This document shows, in pieces, positions 1-12,000 of a stretch of DNA of 64,000 nt; positions within the stretch are counted from its first letter, which is position 1, and each line of letters begins with the position of its first letter. Origin of the DNA: Guillardia theta CCMP2712 (Eukaryota > Cryptophyceae > Pyrenomonadales > Geminigeraceae); contig NW_005434657.1 of the NCBI RefSeq assembly GCF_000315625.1, positions 522,428 through 586,427 on the forward strand, given 5' to 3'. The notes under the pieces were generated by a model that was given only the letters and a program-made list of their open reading frames with translations, ran no database searches and was not told the DNA's origin. Made by a program: the position numbers and the translations under genes.

Positions 1-240
1 TGATCCCGCGGCGGGCGGCCGCCGCGGGCGTGAGCCCCGGGCCGTGGAAGTTCCGGCTCAGGCTAGTAGGTGACGGCCCGACGGTGGCGGCCCGGGGGCC
101 CGGCCGCGGCACTGGCGGCAACGTGGCAGAGCGGCGGCCCCGGGGGGGCTGCGGCGATGCCCTCAGGGCCTGGGGGCCCGACGGCCGGCAGTACGCCGGA
201 CGGTCCGATCCCGAAGTTCAGGACTGAGCGACAGGGGGGA
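1..240. repeat. GC-rich island, no gene
   Basis: Very GC-rich block dense in GGCC, GGGCCC and CCGCGG palindromes, unlike the roughly 50% GC of the neighbouring gene. Similar blocks occur at about 5155-5370, 8318-8500 and 30855-30945. The open frames here are low-complexity G/P/R/A strings and are not credible proteins. It lies just past the 3' end of the minus-strand gene at 340-4221. Confidence 0.5.
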
Positions 241-339
241 AACGGGCTGTTGGGCCAGTGGGGGCTCAGAGCCTCCCGGCGTACTCAGAAGTATTCAGTA
301 CATTGACACAGTATGATTCCTTGACATTCTATTCATTCA

Positions 340-3300
340 CTATTCACATCGTTGATCGCGAAAGACGCGGTAGTTCTTGTGCCCTTTCTCGCTTCTCAGG
401 TCCATGAAGCTCTTCAGCACAAGCTGCAGCTCACAAAGGTGATTGTCGACAAAGAACTTGCGTGTGTAGTCGTTGCTGACGCGAATGTTCAAACAAATGT
501 CCCGGTAACCGCCTGACTTCATCGAGATGTAGCTTTGATCAAACCTGTTCTTAACTCGTGCGATGTAGATCGCTGGGTCGTCTCTGATGATCTCGACGGC
601 TTGCTTGAGCTTGACGATGTCCTCAAACACCAGTGCATACCGCACAATGTCCATGAGACGCGACACGTCACCGTTGTAGGATCGAACTACCTTTTGGATG
701 GCGCGGTGGACGCTCTTGAGCACAGGTCGTCTGATCAAAGCTCTGCTCTCAGGGTCTTCGATGGTCTCTGCCCAGGAGATGTATCGCTTGCCCCCTCCCA
801 CCTCCTCGTCCACGAGAAAGAGACATTCGCATCGCGAGCCCAACTCCTTCATCTTCTCGAAGAAGACAGGCTGAATCACGAGAGCTTGCGCATAGAGCTG
901 CTCTAGCGAGTCGATCTTCAGGTGCCAGGGAACAAACGTCACTGTCCTCGTCACCTCAATGATGGACGAAAGATTAGATCCCCGTTGAATCAAACTCGGT
1001 CGTCGTTGAGACGTTCCTCCTCTCCGGCTGTTTTCCAACCCGATGGGCGTGCGACGCAAGCTTCCTGCCGTCGACGAACGCGGCAAGTGCTGGACGACCG
1101 ACGCCTGCACTTCGATCTTGGCGACAATGTCGTTGAGCTCCGCCAAGTTGACTGGGTCTCGCGCAACCTCCTTCCACAGCTGGTGATATTGCTGAATGTC
1201 TCGCTCGATCTTCTTGAACGACTGAAAGAGCAGGTACTGTCTCCACACGTAGAAGAGCAGCCAGGCAAAGAAGAGGAACGTGTGGTTCGGTCGCAGTGTG
1301 ACGAGAGTGATACTCAGGTGCCCTTCCCTCAGGTCGATCAGGAGTGTGTTCATGAAGGATCCAGCGACGCAGAAAACAGGCATCAAGGTCAGCGTGTGCT
1401 CTTCTTTGAATTGCATGACAAGTCCATAACCCAGCTCCAAGACGCCCCACAGAAATGATTGCCAGAACCCGAGGGTATCCAGAGGAGTGAACACGGCGAT
1501 GACAATGTCAACAACTCCTGCCACATGGAACGCGCTGGCAGAGGCTGTCTTGCCCAAGAAGATGAAGCCAGCACAGGCAAGCGCAGCAGTGCCAAAGGTC
1601 GCCGTGAGTCTCAGTACCATTCCGATGATCTCACCTACGGCCTCCCATGAGATTCTGAGATCGAAGTGATACCGTTGGTTCCGTGTCCTGGTGATGTTCG
1701 CGACCTGAGAGTGACAGAGCTCGGTTGTTGAGCTCAAGGCGCAATCAAACTTTGAAATCAAGGTCCAACGAGCTTCGCTCAAAGCAGTCGGATCCACCTC
1801 CAAGCTCTCGTCGCTCACGTGCATTTCAAGAGCTAGAGGATCATGAGAGAAAGAAGAGTTGGATGAACCTGTGTAGAACTCCCATCCATTCACGACAACT
1901 TGCCTGTCAAATGAGTAGAAGAATTGAGTTCCTCTCGACGCCACTAAGGTCGGATTGAACCTCTCACAGTCTTTCAAGAAACCTACCCCAGTGATGGATG
2001 CATTCTTGACATGGGGGGATCTTACTCGTAGCACAGTGATGCGGGCATGAGAAACATCGTAGCGCCGATTTTTCCAGAGAGTTACGATTGCAAGATTCTT
2101 GTTCACGATCCAACTTGCGATCATGATAACACCTGTCGCTATCAGGGCAACCTGAAATAGGCGCTTGCGAATCACATTGCTGAGAGGTCTTGAGGAAAAC
2201 ATTACACTTGCGGTCTTTGCATCTTGGACGCCAGCCTCTGCTGAGTGGATGAGGTAGTCTAAGAAGCCTCCTGGCAACATTCCCTTCCCTGCTATGAGGA
2301 GCGGACTTTGAGCGGCGATAGCCGCTCCACTTGAAGCTTCACTCCTGATCCTTGCTTGCATGAAGAAAGAGAATGTTTGCAGAAACTTGCGACCCTGCTT
2401 GATGAGCAAGAGAAAGTTGCTTCCGCGCCCTCTGTCGATTCGGCGACTCTGCAGCACAAGCTTCCTGTGAAGGTACTCTTGATGCTTAGCGGGAGATATC
2501 AGAGAGTGCATCTCCATCAGAGCAAGACGAATCTCACAGATGTGTCCCAGCAAGTTGGTCTGAATGGCCACGTCGTGAATGAAGCAAATGTTTATAGTGA
2601 TATCTCGGTACCCGCTGCAAGCGCAGGAGAGGCGATTTCTAATGAAGACAACTTCAATCTCGTGATCTTCCATGATTTGTTTTAAAGCTCCATTCAGGTC
2701 TTCCAGGTTGTCAAAGAAGATGCTTTGTCGCACCACGTCAGTCAACTGTGAAACGTCGCCATTCAAGAAAGTTAGGATTTTCTCAACCGACCTTTGAACG
2801 TTCTTGATGCTTGAGAAATATACATTTTCAACCACTGGTGAAGATTTATCCAAGTCTTTGTACGGCACATACTCTTTCCCACTGTTGTTGGCGTGCTCAT
2901 TGCAACAATATCCTCTCCAATCGCTGCCGATCGCGATGACCTTGCGCAAGAAAATTGGAAGCACAACAACTGATCTCGCATACAATTGATCCAAATTTTG
3001 CACAGGAAAGGAGGGCACAGAGTCTGTAAAAGAGCTGACTGAAATCGAGATCATCGAGTCGATCGGGTGTATTTTCGAGCTCCTCGAGCTCCTGCGACTC
3101 AGTTTACCGGCAGAAGGCTGCTCCATCAGAGATGTCGGCATCATGAAAGTATGCTTGCAGTTTGGAATAGACTTGGTTGGATACACGGCGAAGAAGTCAT
3201 TCAACACTCGGTCAGTTTCTTGAAGCAAAGCTTGCACTTCAGGTCTCGCCCTGATTGTTTGCCAAGCAGAATCGAATTGTGCCGCATCTTCTTTCATCTC

Positions 3301-4221
3301 TTTCGAGGCAGTTGCTTTACGCGAAATTTTCTTCACTAGTGCCAGAGTGAACAATCCCAGAGTAACCAGTAAATATACCCTGAATGTTTTGTTCAAACCA
3401 TGAGCTATCACTCTGATACACAGAGAAGCTTCAATCAGCTCAAGAACAAACGCCTCCATGAATAGAATGGGGCAAGGAAAAATGAAAATGGTCTGTTGCA
3501 TGCCATCAGATATCGTCAGCAATACAAACAAAGATCAGACTCACCACAAAGAACGATACCAAGCAATCATATGCCGCAAAATTAGAAGAATTCCCGTTCG
3601 ATCCAATGTAAAGGATGAGGTTTCCAATGCCATCAATCAAGCCGGAATAAGCAATTATCTACAACATTACAACGTGTTAAAGGTAAGATATCATGAAGAA
3701 AAGTAGTCGTTTACCCGTTTTGGAGCCCTAGTGCCTCCGTAATAAGCAAACATTGCAGACAAAATCAATGCAAATCCTTGCACCTCCAACAGAACGAAAT
3801 GGAGATTTTCGTCCCAAGCACAACTTGCCAGACTGAAGTCAATCCATGTTGGATTTCTTTGATAAGGAGTCTGGATCAGATCTGTATTGACCTTTACCAA
3901 CCGATGTGGGTAATCATGATAGGGCATTGACATCAGGTATGCATTGACAACCAAGTAGCATCCAACAATGAACGAGATTGCTTGAAACATAGTGTGCGCA
4001 TAAAGAGCAGTTAAAGGTTCTCTGTAGAAGAATGTGGAAAGCAAGCTCTTCTTGTACAGGTCTTGTAAACCGAGCTTGGAGTTCAGGTGATCTCCTGGCT
4101 CAAGCATGTACAACAAGGTGAAGTGCTCTTTCAGTTGTGCATCGAGCAACCTTATCGGATCTTGCTGAGAACAAGAGTTGTCATTATTCATCGGGGTTTG
4201 AGGTAAGGAATCGATCTCCAT
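340..4221 (-). CDS. Polytopic membrane protein with two RelA/SpoT-like domains
   Basis: Three exons read on the minus strand (4221-3715, 3658-3545, 3492-340), all joined in phase 0, give about 1257 residues. The first ATG is at 4221. Two segments, roughly residues 370-555 and 1070-1250, share a Leu-Tyr-Ala entry, GDVS(Q/R)L, a VVFIRNR / IARVKNR strand, GYRDI and a (H)xCE(I/L)xL strand followed by H-x-x-Y. This is the layout of the RelA/SpoT nucleotidyltransferase-like fold seen in many protist proteins. The two copies clearly arose by internal duplication. Hydrophobic helices lie near the N-terminus (exons 1 and 2 and the start of exon 3), and several more separate the two domains at about residues 650-880. 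The soluble domains therefore probably sit on one face of a membrane. Whether it makes or breaks (p)ppGpp is unknown; classical catalytic residues could not be confirmed. The membrane topology is inferred. Confidence 0.75.
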
Positions 4222-4941
4222 TGCTCTGGCTGAGCTGTATACTCAAGTAAAGGGCACATCATAATGCACGTTTGTAGCCTTCCGCACAGCCATCGTCGTC
4301 TGATACAAACAAGCGTCAGTTTGTCATCACGAGAAGCATATTACGATTCATGAATTCATTCGTTATGATCGAGTGCGTGGTATACAGTGTCATAGATTAC
4401 ACACACGGTTGTACCATCCCTATCAGGGACAGTGACTCATCCAACTGCTTATCTGCTTCCTCATCCGTTTGCTCGTCTACTTCTTAAATCCATGGTGTGT
4501 TCACACATATCTGAATCTAAACCTCATCATCGTCTCTCTCGTCCACATGGCGCTATCCCTTCCATTCCCCTCCCAAGGAGCCTGCATCCCCTTGCAGTTG
4601 CGGTTCCTTCATTTCGCCGCGGTCTCTTCACTAATAATGCACGGCTAAAATCCTTATAAAAGAGCAGGAGCTAAAAATAAAAGGGTTCTGACAGTCAAAT
4701 GTTCAGGGGACTTCCGACTCACCGCTGTCTTCCTGATCAATTCATAGGAGAGCTTCTAATACGATCTGCTGCCCCCATATTACCAGCTATGCCTTTTGGA
4801 CACTTTCAGATTTGACTAAAAGAATTCATCATCATCCTGTTGAGCTGCTGATGGCTCCATTGTTGCCTTGATGGTACCGCTACCCCCATCAACCTGCGAG
4901 AGAGAAGGGGTAGTGTACGGACAAGGGGACCATCCTGCGCG
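4222..4941. other. Intergenic, no gene seen
   Basis: AT-rich to mixed sequence upstream of the RelA/SpoT-like gene. It should contain that gene's promoter and 5' leader, but no motif is recognisable. Short open frames here lack codon structure or splice logic. Confidence 0.4.
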
Positions 4942-5137
4942 CAGTTTTAAAAGTGAATGAAGAGATCTCTTCTATTCACTGTGTCCTCGTACTGATTTTT
5001 AACTTAACTTTGAGTAAAGCATTGAGCTAGAGGTCGGACATCTCCTTCACTCAAAGTCGCGGTTTTTAGTTAAATCATCACAGTGAGTCTTTTAACTCAA
5101 CTTTCAGTACTGATTTGAAAAGTTTAAGTTAAAACTG
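4942..5137. mobile_element. Possible short inverted-repeat element (MITE-like)
   Basis: About 196 bp of AT-rich sequence starting CAGTTTTAA and ending with its exact complement TTAAAACTG. The decamer GTACTGATTT occurs inside at 4989 and again at 5107, each beside a TTAACTTAACTTT / TTAACTCAACTTT-type string. Terminal inverted repeats without coding capacity suggest a non-autonomous DNA element. The repeats are only 9 bp and no target-site duplication is obvious, so chance is possible. Confidence 0.25.
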
Positions 5138-5154
5138 GTTCAGTCACCAGGCTC

Positions 5155-5370
5155 CGAAGTCCCGGGCCGGGCGGGAGGCATTACGTAATGTCGGCCGAGG
5201 CAGTCCGAGGCACACACGGGCCCCGGGCTCCGAAGCTTTACGTGAGGCAGACGTCTAATGGCAGCGAACTTCCGAATACTCAAAGATGTGGTGGCTGGCG
5301 GATCGCTCGGCGAACAAGGAAACCCCCGGGCCGGGGCAGCGCTGGACTCCGACGGCTCTCGGCCTCGCAA
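5155..5370. repeat. GC-rich island
   Basis: GC-rich block containing CCCGGGCCGGGCGGG, GGGCCCCGGG and CCCGGGCCGGGGC strings and two copies of GGCTCCGAAG. It begins sharply where the AT-rich element ends. Composition matches the islands at 1-240, 8318-8500 and 30855-30945. No coding support. Confidence 0.4.
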
Positions 5371-6620
5371 GACCGTACGTCTCAGGTGATCCGACTTGCA
5401 AACGCATCCGGTCCAGGATCTTTCGTCAGCTCAAGGCCTCCCTGTCCTTTATGTCCTGAGTTGGACCATTCCCCCGCCGCGCATATAGTATGGCCGCCGC
5501 TGAAGGAATGAGATAGACGCGTACCGGAATGCATCCGCGATGATGGCAGTGACGTTGTAATGTTGTAGATAAGCCAGCTGGGACATAAAGCCTTTCTCCT
5601 TACGAGTGCTGGGGCCGTGGGCATTCAATCATGAGCCTGTTCCTATTTCATACTACAACCTGAAGTTCATGTCACTGTCAAACCCCTTGCGCAGCCGAAT
5701 ATCATGCCACCATCGTGGATTCCGCGTACTCTTTGCTGCTCATGGCGAATGTATCGTGTTGAGCTCGCCAAACTTGCAAACACTCGTTGCTTAGACCCTG
5801 ATGATAGCTTGTTCCATTCGAATTCTTCGATTGAGACAACAAGCCTGTCGACCGGCTGGCTCACGCTCCAAAGAGGTGATCTCACTCAGTTGGAGCCTTC
5901 GATTCGCAGCGAGCGATTCGCTCCCTGTGTTCATCTCCTCGCTTGCTTCATCCACCCGGACCTGGAGTCAAATAGGGAAAGGAGAAACTTAGTAGCCAGT
6001 CATCACGGCGATCAATGCCTACCCAAACCCAAACATCAGTTAGTTCGAGCTGAGAGCGAAGCAAGACAAGCCAGGCAAAGTAGGGATCTTGGCGGAGGTC
6101 ACCCACCTCCTCCGACTCAATGAAATGAGGACTAGCCCTGTTGGAATTGGCCCCGAATGCGGGAGCAGGCAAGAGTCGAGGGGCGACCGGGCAGGGCAAA
6201 GTGAAACCTCTGATGTCTTGGTAAGGAGTACAGCTACATGCGGGAAATGTACCATGAAAGAGGTTTAGTCATTTTGCGACTGTATTGACCCATTCTAGAA
6301 ACATGGCCATTCACGGCGACTGCAAAGAGCCCTGGGCCTTTGGAACACAGCGGCCCTAACGAAACGCTTGTGAGCATCAGGGGCCTTCAAGTGAGATCAA
6401 GACGTCAGGAGGATCTACTTCGATGGCCGCTGATCATCGTCGGCTCGTAAACCATCGCTCCTGCTCTCAGAGGTCCGGGGGGAACACGAATCATCACAAC
6501 GATCGGCGTCCTTGACAAGTCGCTGGGCACGCATCCGTGAAAGGAGGAGAGACGAGGGTTAGTGCCCGTGCGAAAGGCTGTGGAGATGGGGTATTGTCAG
6601 TGTTGGTATTGGGGATGTAT
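5371..6620. other. Intergenic, no confident gene
   Basis: Only short open frames on both strands, with no recognised domain and no convincing chain of exons. It is downstream of the Crinkler/RHS-type relic and may carry decayed coding sequence. Confidence 0.35.
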
Positions 6621-6621
6621 T

Positions 6622-8290
6622 TATTCAAGGCACTCCATCCTCACCGCGGGTCCACCCGTACTTTGTAAGTATACCTCTGTTTTCCACATTCCTGATTCTG
6701 AACGTGTAGTGATTCTCCTTTGGAACGACAAATACAACCTCAACCTTCCAGGTCCCCCCTTCCTCAATGCCCAAAGATTGCAGACAATCATACATGTACC
6801 GCAATTTCAGGTCATGTGTCTCCGCAATAGTTATCTGTATGAAGCGCACCAGCTTGTCATTCGAGTCCACAAACCTTGCTTTCCCTTGCTTCAGAGTACC
6901 ATAAAAGCTCTTGGAGCAAGCGTCTCTGACTCGCCTTCTTCCTCTGACCTGAGGGTTACCTGCAGCCCAGCCTCGCTCGTCCTATCCGAGCAAAGAACAG
7001 CATCTCAAACAAAATCCCCCGAAGAGAAGGATTCTCAGTCATGCCAGGGAGCTCCTCAATCTTCCTCACAAACGATTCTCCGAGCTTCTTTGCCAGCTCC
7101 CTAGCAACAAACCTGCCGCGACAAAAGCCCAGTACACTTGGAGTCCCATTCGATACTTCCCATGCAGCCGATGGACAAACTTTTTTGAACGGTCGCCCAT
7201 GCTCTTGTCAAAGAGCGCCTGGTAATCAGAGACAAAGTCCATCGCTGCAAGGAGATCTTGGATCGCTTGATCTGTCTTTCATCATTCAGTTCGAACATAT
7301 GGCGGCAAGAGCCTCCAGCAACATCTAACCTCCATTCCATCACACTAGCCACACTCATGTAGAACTTGTCGTACGTAATGGCCTCCAAATACTCCTCAGT
7401 CCAGTGTCCACGAGTACACCATCAACTCCTCTACCTTCTCAATTCTATCTAGCTCGATATTTTTCTTTGCTCGAGAAATCATCGACGTCGTGGTCACAAC
7501 CCGCCGGTTGTTCCGGTCCTCTTCTTGCTCCGGGACCATCCTCTAAGGACTCTTCTTAGCGACTCCTCTGCACCATTGCGTGGCAAGTCAGCAATTCTCA
7601 AAACTCATTCATCGACTTGTAGCACTTGAACTGAATTCCAATTCCACATCCGCACGCACATCACCATCCATCCCTCCTCTATACTCAGCGATTGTACAAA
7701 GGACATGGTCGTCATCGACTTCCCCATCCCTGGAGGGCCTAGTAGGATCCAACCCAGACGCCCGGCCTCACACACTCTCTCCTCAATGAAATGCCACCAC
7801 TCATTGAAGCATTTTCCTGCAGTAGAGCATCCGCTGCCTTTCTTGTCCAGAGCTGTCCTGATCCCAAAACGATCCACTTGTCCTTCTCCTGGTACCCTAC
7901 CGCGTCCCCTCCCTCTCGGAGACCTCTCCAACCTGCTCGAAGGTCCTCCTCCTTCTTTCGTAGGTTCTCCTTCTCCTTCTCTAGTTTCTCCTCCTGGTCC
8001 GCAAGGTCCTGCAGAACATCCTTCCAGTGTTCCTTGTTTTCCCGTTCGAGATGAAATTTCCGCCTTGCCTCTGCCCTCTTCTCTCGAAGGTCCTCCTTCT
8101 CTCGAAGAACCCTCTTCTTGTCCTGCTCTTGTCTCTTGCTCTTACGCGCGGGTTGCTCATCGTCACCCTCATCTTGTCTGCCGTGCCGAGTTTGGCCCGG
8201 GCATGTGAGCCCCCACGACGGTGTACGACCAGGCAACTTCGTCGTCCGAACGTTGAACCAGGCACTGGCTAGTACGCTGGGCGGCACTCC
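6622..8290 (-). pseudogene. Crinkler/RHS-type P-loop NTPase, broken
   Basis: On the minus strand the pieces come in the order expected for Crinkler-RHS-type proteins. First is a charged helix (about 8140-7900, ARRKFHLERENKEHW). Next is a Walker A loop, LLGPPGMGKSMT (near 7720), after GRLGW. Then come a GGSCRHMFEL segment (near 7290), RELAKKLGESF and LRGILFEMLFFARIG (7100-6980). The end is TIAETHDLKLRYMYDC and a VVFVVPKE strand (6830-6720) with a stop near 6622. The pieces sit in different frames: the helix and the P-loop are offset without an obvious intron, and stops follow the P-loop piece and the FARIG piece. Some breaks may be introns, but I could not make a full reading frame. These NTPases form multicopy, mobile-element-like families in protists. 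Function of this copy is unlikely. Confidence 0.6.
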
Positions 8291-8317
8291 GGCTGCTGGG
8301 CACTGCGGCAGCGCTGG

Positions 8318-8500
8318 ATGTTAGATGGCCCGGCGGCCGCTCTCGCCGAGTCGGCCACGAGTCCGACGGTCGGCCGGACCGCCTGGCCGGCCGACGGCGG
8401 CGCGGCCGGGAGTGACTGCAAGATCACTCAGCGAAGGCCGGGCCGGCGGCCCGCCGGCCGCCCGGGCTCGAAATCCGGTCACCCTCCGAGCCTCATCCCC
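8318..8500. repeat. GC-rich island
   Basis: GC-rich block with repeated GGCCGG, GCGGCC and CCGCCGGC strings between the NTPase relic and the nuclear-basket gene. Open frames through it are low-complexity R/G/P/A and not credible. Confidence 0.45.
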
Positions 8501-9076
8501 CCATGACTGCACGGGTGGGATCCTGGGTGGGATCAGGGGTCTGATGCTGGCTCTGATCAGGGGTGGTTTAGTGGTTAGAGGGATGGAGGGGAGAAGGGGT
8601 GGTATGAAAATACATTGTTTGAATACGATTGGAGGGGTGGATGAAAATTTGACAGGGAAAGCGTTCAGAAAGGTGGGTCCAGCAGTCTTAGGGTACTGCG
8701 TCATAGGATCTTCGATGAGACTCCTGGTAGGTACCATAAATTTACTTGATAGAGCTCTTTTAATATATTACATGAAAGAGACGACTGTTATTCAACGACA
8801 GGTTGGACAAAGCTTCGGGGGGAGGGGGTTATTTCATGAGGGGTATGGGCACTCAAATATTTTTGGGTGATCATGGGTGGGGTATGTTGATGGTCGGGTG
8901 GGGTATCTAGAAGGGGGTTGGGGAGGGGGGTTGGAAGCAAGGCGGAGAGGAAGATAGGAACAAGAGGCAGGGGAAGGCATCGAAGTACACTGCCGGAGGG
9001 ACGAGAAGCATAGAAGTTCTCGTGGGGAGCAAGAGCAAGAGGGAAGTCGACATCAGATCGAGTGGACAAGGCTGTC
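8501..9076. other. G-rich leader region of the nuclear-basket gene
   Basis: Many GGGGTGG, GGGTGGG and GGGGAGG runs from 8505 to 8960, then a more ordinary stretch to the ATG at 9077. The complementary C-rich pattern occurs at 20830-21110 and 39000-39115. It presumably holds the promoter and 5' UTR of the gene starting at 9077, but no core promoter motif can be named. Confidence 0.35.
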
Positions 9077-12000
9077 ATGTCTTACTCTGCCAGCGAGTCT
9101 CGAGTACGAGAGGAGCTTTCTGCGCTGCAGGCTGCTGGTGATGAGCTCAGTCAGAAAGCGGCTGCTGCCCTGCAGACTCTTCTGGACGATCTGGCACAGG
9201 CGCATGCAGATGCAGCATCAGCAACTCTCAACAACGAGCAGCGATTCCATCAGCTTGAGCAAGAGACTATCACTGCCCGCTGTGAGGCTGAAGCGAGTGT
9301 AAAACTCAAGGATGAAGCCCTCAAGCAGAAGCAGCAATTGCAGGATCAGGTTGCCGGCTTGAACAACGAAATATCTTCCATGCAGAAAAAGATCAATGAC
9401 ACGAATGCCGAGTTGCAGCGTGTCAATGCACAGCTGCAAGAAGTGAAGAGAGACAAGGACGAGCTTGTGTGGACACATGAACGCAGGAGCCAGGTGCTTC
9501 AACCCCTGATAGACTTCTCCTTCTCTGCTCACATGCTCGTTTGCAGGAAGCTGAAAAGGCGAAAGAGGAAGCAAACCAGCTGCGAAAGAGGAGCTCAGAG
9601 CAAGCGCAGGAGAGGCAGCAGCTGCTGCTTCAGATCGAGGAAATCCGCGACAGTAGTCTCAAGACTCAGGCATCTTCTTGACAAGAATGTGGCACCGTCT
9701 CTGATTAGTTGATTTGTATAGAGCGAACTGAATTCAGCTCTGACGAAGCTCAAGCACGCGGAGTCCGAGCTTTCCTTCGTCAGCAACAACTTGAGTGAGA
9801 AAACGCACGAGCTCTCTAAGCTATCCACGGAATCTCACTCGAGGGTAAGATATGAGTCCTGGCAGCATGTTTGCTGTGACTTCGCTTCTCAGATCTCACG
9901 CCTCGAGCGAGAACTTGCTGCTGAAAAGACCGAAGTCTCTCGTCTGAATACTGTCGCGGAGGAGTGGAAAAAGTCCTGCAAAGAGCAGGTTCATAGTTGG
10001 TGCAACGCCAGTGTGTTTCTGAGAACGTCATGTACAGGAAGAAGCATACAGAAACCAGATCGAGAAGGCTCAAACCGTCACGCAAGAGTTCAATGCAACC
10101 AAGGCTCTCCTTGAATCAGATCTTGACAATAAGAACAAGTTGTTGAATTTGGCCAAAAGTGCACAAGAAGACAGCGACAAAGAAATCGCAAAGCTACAAT
10201 CTATGAATACCGCTCATCTTAATCGAGTCCGGGTACACCAGCTTTATTCACGCAGTGCAAGTCTTAGTGTGTCTGAATCATGGATTGCTCAGGTTGCGGA
10301 AGAAACTCTTGCCAAAGAGAAAAGTGAGGCTGCCACGAAGATTGCAGAGCTCGAGAACAGATTAAAGGAAGCAGAGAAGACCCGAACTGAGTATCAGGTA
10401 AAGACCAGCCTGTCTTCCGTTTGCGCATGCCAGCTCATCTTCATTTCAGACGAAAGTCAACGAGTTGAGATCTGTGGGACAGAATGTACTTGGCTCACCG
10501 TCTATGATCTTTTCCCTCATCTTGACTTTGCTTATAGGGAGAGGGCAACAATGAACTTCTCGAGAAGATCTTGACAAGCTCTCCAGCTGCAGTTGCTTCT
10601 GAATTTGTTCGTGATGGCCGCATTGCTGAAATCTACAAGGTCAGACGTCACCAAGGTTTTCCAGGTCTAAATATCGTACCTTCTTTAGGTCCTGGAGGAT
10701 ACATGCGAATTGCTACACAGAGAGCGACATGAGCGAGTGCAAGCTGAAGCTTGTCTCTCTGAAGTGGTCAAGGAGCTGCAAGATAAGGGCCCTGCTATTC
10801 TCAGGCAAAGGCAGGAATGGGAAAGCGCAGTGCAGGTTTACTGATCGCGAATTTTGTTGTGGTGTCAAAATGAGCTTACCCTGTTCTCAGGCCAATCAAG
10901 TTACCAATCACAAGCTAGAGGTAGCTCTTGGTGAACTACAAGAAATGAAAGCAGCCATGGAATTTCTGCGCCTTCAGGTTTCTGGAATAAAAGCTCTTTT
11001 TGAATTGATTTAACGATTTTTGCTCTCAGCGCGAGCGAAGCATGTCTGATGCTGCTTCATTGGAACGGCAAAACAAAGATCTCACTATGCAATGTCGTGC
11101 TCTATTGGTATCTCATGTTCAACTTCCATTTCATTTTGGTTATGCGATTTTCAGCGAGAAGTGGAAGAGCTGAGAAATCAGCTTGCGTCACCTGCTGTTC
11201 AGCGTGCGTTGGTCAGGAGTAGTTCGCAGGGACAGAACCAAGGCACACCCAACATTGATGAGAACAACATGCCCGAAGTTGGAACTGGAGTAGATGCTCA
11301 GAATTTCATCACACAACATCTTGTGATTTATAAGAATGTAAATCAACTTCAGGAACAGAACCAGAAGCTTCTGAAGGTGCACTTGATTTGTAGATTATGT
11401 TTTGATTCTGATTCATGTTCCTCTTCAGGTCGTTCGCCAACTAAGTGCTGACAACGAGAGAGAAACAGAGAAGATGATGCAACAGCTGCGCGTGAGTTCA
11501 ACATCTTGGATTTCATCTTCTTTTGATTCACTTTTGCGTAGGAGGAATATGGTAATAAGATAGACGTGGCTCTAAAGGAGGTAAGTTACATGTGACATGA
11601 CACCAAAGGACACTGATTGACTGGTTTGGTACAGGTCCAGGAGATCCGACAGGAACGCCAGGAGCTCGAAACACGTGTTGCCAACCTTGTGCAACAAAGA
11701 GACATGTACAGAATTCTTCTTGCAGAGGCGGACAGGTCTGCTATTGGAGAAGCCATGGGAGAGCAGAGCTCAGCAGCAGTTGGAATCTCAACTATTTCAG
11801 AGGTGATGTCTCCCGGCTCAAGTGGAGTGAGGACCACAAAGGACGCAATCAAGATGTTAGAGCAAGAGAACAACGAGCTCAAGGAGAGAAATGAGGCTGC
11901 CTTGTCCCTCCTTCGCTCTGAGTTAGCGACTGCACAAGATGCAAAGTTGAAGGTAACAACCAGTCTAGATCCCTCGTGTCTCTCTCTTGTTGTAACATAC

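Noticed and set aside
535-1458. Long plus-strand frames opposite the RelA/SpoT-like gene
   Set aside because: Shadows of the minus-strand coding frame; the minus-strand protein has conserved motifs in these places and the plus-strand ones have none.
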